The notes beneath the pieces are model-generated. The model worked only from the letters and a program-made list of their open reading frames with translations. It did no database searches and had not been told where the DNA came from. A stretch of DNA of 55,856 nucleotides from Thermoflexus sp042408815 (lineage in GTDB: Bacteria > Chloroflexota > Anaerolineae > Thermoflexales > Thermoflexaceae), in contig NZ_JBHOQR010000001.1 of assembly GCF_042408815.1 (NCBI RefSeq), forward strand, positions 1 through 55,856, written 5' to 3'. Below are positions 52,942 through 55,856 of the stretch, one piece after another. The translations under genes were made by a program, and so were the position numbers. Each line of letters starts with the position of its first letter. Position 1 is the first letter of the stretch.

Positions 52942-54120
52942 ATGGATTTCCGTTTGACGGAAGAACAGCGGCTGTTCCGCCAGGCGGTTCGGGAGTTTGT
53001 CGAGCAGGAACTGAGGCCTCGTGCCCGGTATGTGGATGAAACCGGACAGTTCAATTGGGAAGCTGTCCGGAAAGGGGCCTCCCTGGGTCTGCTGGGGTTA
53101 ACCGTGCCGGAGGCCTATGGGGGGGCTGGTCTGGATCATGTCAGCGCAGCGATAGCGATCGAGGAGATTGCCCGGGGCTGTGGCTCGACCGCCCTTTCCC
53201 TGGCCGCGCACAATGGCCTGGGCCTGGCGCCGATCCTGCTGTTCGGCAACGAGGTTCAGAGGCGGCGGTGGTTACCCGCTCTGACCAGTGGCCGCAATGG
53301 GCTGGCCGCTCTGGCTCTGACCGAGCCCCACTGTGGAAGCGATCTGGGCGCCGTGCGCACCACCGCGGTCCTCGACGGAGACGAGTGGGTGATCACCGGC
53401 CAGAAGATGTGGTGTACGAACGCGAGCCTCGCAGAGATCATCGTGGTGCTTTGCCGCACCGATCCGGCGGCGGGCAAGCGCGGCCTCAGCCTGATCGTTG
53501 TCCCTACGGATCGGGCAGGGGTTTCGATCGCCCCGCCGGAGAAGAAGATGGGCCTTCACGGATCGCCCACTCACGCGGTGACGTTCGATCACGTGCGGGT
53601 GCCTATGGATCACCTGCTGGGGGAGCCAGGCCGGGGCCTATCGTATGCCCTGCAGGTGCTGGATGGCGGCCGTGTCGGCATCGGGGCCCTTTCCGTCGGC
53701 CTGGCTCAGTCTGCTTTCGAGGAGGCGGTGCGATATGCGAAGGAGCGGACCGCCTTCGGCCAGCCCATCGCCGCCTATCAGGCGATCCAGTGGATGCTGG
53801 CCGATGCCGCGGTGGAGATCGAGGCCGCGCGGCTTCTGGTGTATCGGGCGGCGTGGCTGCGGGACCAGGGGTTGCCTTACACCCAGGCGGCGGCGATGGC
53901 CAAGCTGTTCGCCAGCGAGATGGCGGAGCGGGTGACCCGCAATGCGATTCAGATCCATGGGGGTTACGGTTATAGCCGGGAGTTCCCGGTGGAGCGGCTG
54001 TATCGGGATGCCCGCCTGATGACCATCGGAGAGGGCACCAGCGAGATCCAGCGCCTGGTGATCGCGCGCCACATTCTGGGTATCGTAAAAGCGGAGCCCC
54101 TTCCCTCGGATGTCGTTTAA
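52942..54120 (+). CDS. Acyl-CoA dehydrogenase (short/medium-chain type)
   Basis: Protein of 392 residues with the three-domain ACAD fold. It oxidises an acyl-CoA to the trans-2-enoyl-CoA with FAD. MDFRLTEEQRLFRQAVREFV is the usual N-terminus. ALTEPHCGSDLGAVRTTA and WVITGQKMWCTNAS form the FAD/substrate strands, and catalytic E364 lies in GEGTSEIQR. RTAFGQPIAAYQAIQWMLAD is also typical. Butyryl- or isovaleryl-type substrates fit, but chain length is not readable by eye. The ATG at 52942 has ATGGAGGG upstream. Before a 1.2-kb insertion at 54180, its stop lay only about 80 bp from gyrA. Confidence 0.92.
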   Translation: MDFRLTEEQRLFRQAVREFVEQELRPRARYVDETGQFNWEAVRKGASLGLLGLTVPEAYGGAGLDHVSAAIAIEEIARGCGSTALSLAAHNGLGLAPILLFGNEVQRRRWLPALTSGRNGLAALALTEPHCGSDLGAVRTTAVLDGDEWVITGQKMWCTNASLAEIIVVLCRTDPAAGKRGLSLIVVPTDRAGVSIAPPEKKMGLHGSPTHAVTFDHVRVPMDHLLGEPGRGLSYALQVLDGGRVGIGALSVGLAQSAFEEAVRYAKERTAFGQPIAAYQAIQWMLADAAVEIEAARLLVYRAAWLRDQGLPYTQAAAMAKLFASEMAERVTRNAIQIHGGYGYSREFPVERLYRDARLMTIGEGTSEIQRLVIARHILGIVKAEPLPSDVV

Positions 54121-54170
54121 GGTGAGGCCTATCTGGCTGAGAGGGGTGCCTTCTATGCTCTCTCAGCTCA

Positions 54171-54179
54171 TACTCCGGC
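54171..54179 (+). repeat. Left 9-bp target-site duplication
   Basis: TACTCCGGC directly abuts the GGTAGTGT left end. The identical 9 bases follow the right end at 55373-55381. Confidence 0.85.
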
Positions 54180-54206
54180 GGTAGTGTATCATATTTTGTG
54201 CAAACA
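54180..54206 (+). repeat. Left terminal inverted repeat
   Basis: GGTAGTGTATCATATTTTGT followed by GCAAACA. It matches the reverse complement of the right end with a 2-bp gap and a few mismatches. Confidence 0.75.
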
Positions 54207-54223
54207 ATGGGAGGCAAAAAGGA

Positions 54224-54263
54224 ACCTCCCGGGACAGGGAGGGTATCCCTATCACCGGGAGGT
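54224..54263 (+). promoter_or_regulatory. Hairpin covering the transposase ribosome-binding site
   Basis: ACCTCCCGG (54224-54232) pairs with CCGGGAGGT (54255-54263). A nested AGGGA/TCCCT pair (54236-54240 with 54246-54250) sits in the loop. The 3' arm contains GGGAGGT, the ribosome-binding site for the ATG at 54269. Read-through transcripts would fold and block translation, a known way for insertion sequences to avoid activation by outside promoters. Confidence 0.65.
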
Positions 54264-54268
54264 GTGCC

Positions 54269-54436
54269 ATGAAAGAGCAACTTACACCTGGTATTATACC
54301 CGATCTTCTGCGGGAGAAGGCAAAATGGGCCCTGGAAGCCATCTTACACAAAAAACTTGAGACTACCCATCGGCAAGTCAATGCCGGTAAGAGGGTGCTC
54401 AGAGATCCAGCCATCTGTCAGCCGCAAGGCCCGTAG
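54269..54436 (+). pseudogene. IS256-like transposase N-terminal fragment
   Basis: The 55-codon frame starts MKEQLTPGIIPDLLREKAKW and goes on ALEAIL, which resembles the first helix of IS256-family transposases (...LLREKA...ALEAEL...FLG). At codon 26 the similarity stops and the frame reads through the internal right-end repeat and beyond, to a TAG at 54434-54436. The DDE catalytic core is entirely missing. It looks like an internal deletion that joined the start of the transposase gene to the right end of an element. Confidence 0.55.
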
Positions 54437-54663
54437 CCGATCCGTACCGGCCTCCCGCACCACCGCGCCAACAAGAATAACCCCAGGCGGCCGCACCCCT
54501 GCGCTCAAGTTCGAAGACGGCGCCAGGTAAAGCAGCTGGGCCGGATCTTCCGGGCCTTGGACGCCGTTAGGAGGGCACCAGGGTTATCGCTATCCACCTC
54601 ATCTCCGTCCACCTCTACCAACGTCGGCTCCCACTTCCACCCCGGCTTCGCCCGGTCCAACAA
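54344..54663 (-). pseudogene. Frameshifted, truncated unknown gene ending in a terminal repeat
   Basis: On the minus strand one frame reads WKWEPTLVEVDGDEVDSDNP then GALLTASK (about 54663-54560). A second frame continues GPEDPAQLLYLAPSSNLSAG and VRPPGVILVGAVVREAGTD, then LRALRLTDGW (54583-54390). It ends in GSLKFFV and a TAA supplied by the internal terminal repeat. The two pieces join well if one frameshift near 54565 is allowed. The composition looks coding, but I do not recognise the family. It was probably interrupted by the repeat. Confidence 0.45.
54345..54368 (-). repeat. Internal copy of the right terminal repeat
   Basis: TACACAAAAAACTTGAGACT followed by ACCC; 21 of 24 bases match the outer right end at 55350-55373. 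No matching duplication flanks this inner end. Confidence 0.75.
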
Positions 54664-54770
54664 CTATCGTCTATCGTCCCTTTGGCGCTCGGCGGGGATG
54701 CGGTATACTCTAGGTGGCCGCGGGTCCCGCGGGGGAGAAACGGCTCCGGTAACCCAAAGGAGAATCTCAC

Positions 54771-55005
54771 ATAGGCCACTATACGGTTTATGTCCACCCC
54801 GAAGCCTGGCGAGATATCAAGCGTCTGCCCGGGTATGTCAAACAAGCCGGAAGTCGATGTAGAAGTGCGGCGATTACGTATGGATCGATGGCGAATCATC
54901 TACGCTGTGGATGAGCGCAATAAAATCATCGATGTACTGGCCGTTCGCAAGCGTCCCCCGTATGATTACGGGGATCTGGCGGAGTTACTCGAATCGGTCT
55001 TGTAA
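54771..55005 (+). pseudogene. RelE/ParE-family toxin, decayed
   Basis: A ribosome-binding site (AAAGGAG) precedes ATA at 54771, where ATG is expected. From there one frame gives GHYTVYVHPEAWRDIKRLPG, the N-terminal strand and first helix of RelE-like toxins. Near 54840 the frame shifts and about 20-25 residues of the usual middle are missing. The other frame then gives VDVEVRRLRMDRWRIIYAVD and DVLAVRKRPPYDYGDLAELL to the stop. The lost start, deletion and frameshift mark it as dead. No antitoxin is adjacent; an MNT relic runs into its 3' end from the other strand. Confidence 0.7.
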
Positions 55006-55246
55006 ACGGAAAAACATGTTGCCCCTCGGCTTCCCGCAGCCCTTCGTCTCGGAAATACCGGCTTAAGTCGTTCGGCGTGCAGAGGTCCACTTTACGCCCC
55101 AACAGGGCCGACAGTTCCTGCTCCAGGCGAGCCATTCCTAACAAGCCCGGGGTATGCCCGGGCTCGAATTCCACCAAAAGGTCAATGTCGCTATCGGGCC
55201 GCAGGCGGCCTCGCAGGGCCGACCCAAAGAGGGCCAACCACTTGGC
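54926..55246 (-). pseudogene. MNT-type minimal nucleotidyltransferase, 5'-truncated
   Basis: GAKWLALFGSALRGRLRPDS and DIDLLVEFEPGHTPGLLGMA carry the G-S...D-x-D nucleotidyltransferase site of MNT antitoxins. DLSRYFRDEGLREAEGQ is the usual C-terminus. The N-terminal helix that should precede LALFGS is absent, and upstream residues look random. The normal stop after the AEGQ(Y) region is lost, so the frame runs on antisense to the RelE relic to 54926. MNT proteins usually pair with HEPN toxins; none is present. It abuts the right end of the mobile unit. Confidence 0.65.
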
Positions 55247-55345
55247 ACCTGGTGCGGTTGAACGCCCGTTGGGGCGAGCGCGCCGTGCGCGGCTCTTTGG
55301 CGGCGCGGGAAGAGCGGCAGCACTTGTTTGCGCAACGTTATCCTC

Positions 55346-55372
55346 TGTTTATACAAAAAACTTGACACTACC
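55346..55372 (-). repeat. Right terminal inverted repeat
   Basis: TATACAAAAAACTTGACACT followed by ACC (55350-55372), ending exactly where the right duplication begins. It contains TTGACA (55362-55367), but no -10 follows at a usable distance before gyrA. Confidence 0.8.
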
Positions 55373-55381
55373 TACTCCGGC
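55373..55381 (+). repeat. Right 9-bp target-site duplication
   Basis: TACTCCGGC, identical to 54171-54179. It lies 6 bases before the gyrA ribosome-binding site AGGAGG. Confidence 0.85.
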
Positions 55382-55395
55382 TCTCAGGAGGCGAA

Positions 55396-55856
55396 ATGGC
55401 GGTTGAGCGGGTTCAGCAGATTGAGATCCAGGAAGAGGTGCAGCAGGCGTATCTCTCTTATGCCATGAGCGTGATTGTGGCGCGGGCACTGCCGGATGTG
55501 CGGGATGGGCTGAAGCCGGTGCAGCGCCGGATTCTGTATGTGATGCATGAGATGGGTCTGCATCCGAACGCTCCTTACAAGAAGTCGGCCCGGATTGTGG
55601 GGGAGGTGCTGGGGAAATTCCACCCCCATGGGGATATGGCGGTGTATGAGGCCCTGGCGCGGATGGCCCAGGAGTTCACGATGCGCTATCCCCTGGTGGA
55701 CGGGCAGGGGAACTTCGGGTCCATCGATGGGGATCCGCCGGCGGCGATGCGGTATACGGAGGCACGGCTGACGCCGATGGCGGAGGAGCTGCTGGAGGAC
55801 CTGGAGAAGGAGACGGTGGACTGGGTGGACAATTTCGATGGTTCGTTGAAGGAGCC
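55396..55856 (+). CDS. gyrA: DNA gyrase subunit A, N-terminal part
   Basis: The first 153 codons of gyrA, cut by the right edge. GyrA forms the breakage-reunion core of the type II topoisomerase that introduces negative supercoils. The N-terminal arm (IQEEVQQAYLSYAMSVIVAR), ALPDVRDGLKPVQRRILYVM, the quinolone-pocket helix (KKSARIVGEVLGKFHPHGD) and the active Tyr, Y120 in AAMRYTEARL, are intact. The ATG at 55396 follows CAGGAGGCGAA. ParC shares these motifs, so gyrA rather than parC is an inference; the C-terminal domain that would settle it is outside the window. Its leader was interrupted by the mobile unit just upstream. Confidence 0.88.
   Translation, partial: MAVERVQQIEIQEEVQQAYLSYAMSVIVARALPDVRDGLKPVQRRILYVMHEMGLHPNAPYKKSARIVGEVLGKFHPHGDMAVYEALARMAQEFTMRYPLVDGQGNFGSIDGDPPAAMRYTEARLTPMAEELLEDLEKETVDWVDNFDGSLKE

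Larger units (their letters stand above)
54180..55372. mobile_element. IS256-like non-autonomous mobile unit (1193 bp) with decayed cargo
   Basis: The ends GGTAGTGT (54180-54187) and ACACTACC (55365-55372) are perfect inverted repeats within longer, imperfect 24-27-bp ends, and perfect 9-bp duplications flank them. This end sequence (...ACAAAAAACTTGACACTACC) and an 8-9-bp duplication are typical of the IS256 family. The interior holds a transposase N-terminal fragment, an extra right-end copy at 54345-54368, a truncated minus-strand frame, a broken RelE gene and a broken MNT gene. No complete transposase is present, so movement must have used one in trans. It separates the acyl-CoA dehydrogenase gene from gyrA. 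Confidence 0.8.

Noticed and set aside
54180..54368. The left end plus the internal right end as a complete small element that inserted on its own
   Set aside because: No 9-bp duplication flanks 54180-54368 (TACTCCGGC on the left, ATCGGCAAG-like sequence on the right); the duplication pairs only with the outer right end at 55372.
55362..55390. TTGACA in the right terminal repeat as the gyrA -35
   Set aside because: No -10-like hexamer lies 16-18 nt downstream; that position is already at the ribosome-binding site.
1..55856. CRISPR array or rRNA genes
   Set aside because: No regularly spaced short repeats and no recognisable 16S, 23S or 5S sequence were seen.

Overview
The window is GC-rich (about 60-65% by eye), bacterial and gene-dense. 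Its gene content suggests a thermophilic member of the Chloroflexota (Anaerolineae or Thermoflexus-like). The pointers are a SecA swollen by large insertions, very long multi-GAF sensor kinases, Uma2, DUF5615, MNT and RelE type accessory genes present mostly as remnants, an F420-type LLM oxidoreductase, and Thr/Pro-rich linkers on exported proteins. The taxonomic call is inference; no rRNA is present. GATC is strikingly frequent throughout.

Layout. 1-5403: the 3' end of a Uma2 gene, a GH2 beta-mannosidase, a DUF5615 remnant, a NagD-type HAD phosphatase and a fused YqeC-MocA protein. 5767-7478: a DegU/DegS-like two-component pair. 7529-14643: a PAP2 membrane protein lacking a catalytic His, an LLM oxidoreductase, a lone magnesium-chelatase-type AAA+ ATPase, an RluD-type pseudouridine synthase, a ParB-fold protein, a three-S1-domain protein and ndk. 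14814-20048 (minus strand): gmk, rarA, parA, an unknown membrane protein and fabD, closely packed and in two places overlapping by 4 nt. 20406-23434: a FmdB-type zinc ribbon, xpt, coaBC and a CvpA-like protein. 23982-28055: the giant secA. 28707-39641: two large sensor kinases facing each other around an adenosine deaminase. One kinase is soluble with about ten GAF domains; the other is membrane-bound with Cache, HAMP, GAF and PAS domains.

39897-44299: a small unknown protein, a divergent RpiB-like protein, a radical SAM-HhH protein, a 52-residue zinc-ribbon gene, tRNA-Asn with its own promoter and terminator, maf, and a Tat-exported glycosidase-like protein. 44492-47372: a patatin, a NarL-type regulator and a CorC/HlyC protein. 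47453-50847: a complete polar amino-acid ABC importer. 51187-54120: cdd, an LCP protein and an acyl-CoA dehydrogenase. The window ends inside gyrA (from 55396).

The most interesting segment is 54171-55381. A 1193-bp unit with GGTAGTGT...ACACTACC ends is flanked by a perfect 9-bp duplication (TACTCCGGC) and sits in the leader of gyrA. It carries an IS256-like transposase start behind a hairpin that covers its ribosome-binding site, an extra internal copy of the right end, and decayed passenger genes (a RelE toxin, an MNT nucleotidyltransferase and an unknown truncated frame). It looks like a non-autonomous deletion derivative that moved together with its cargo.
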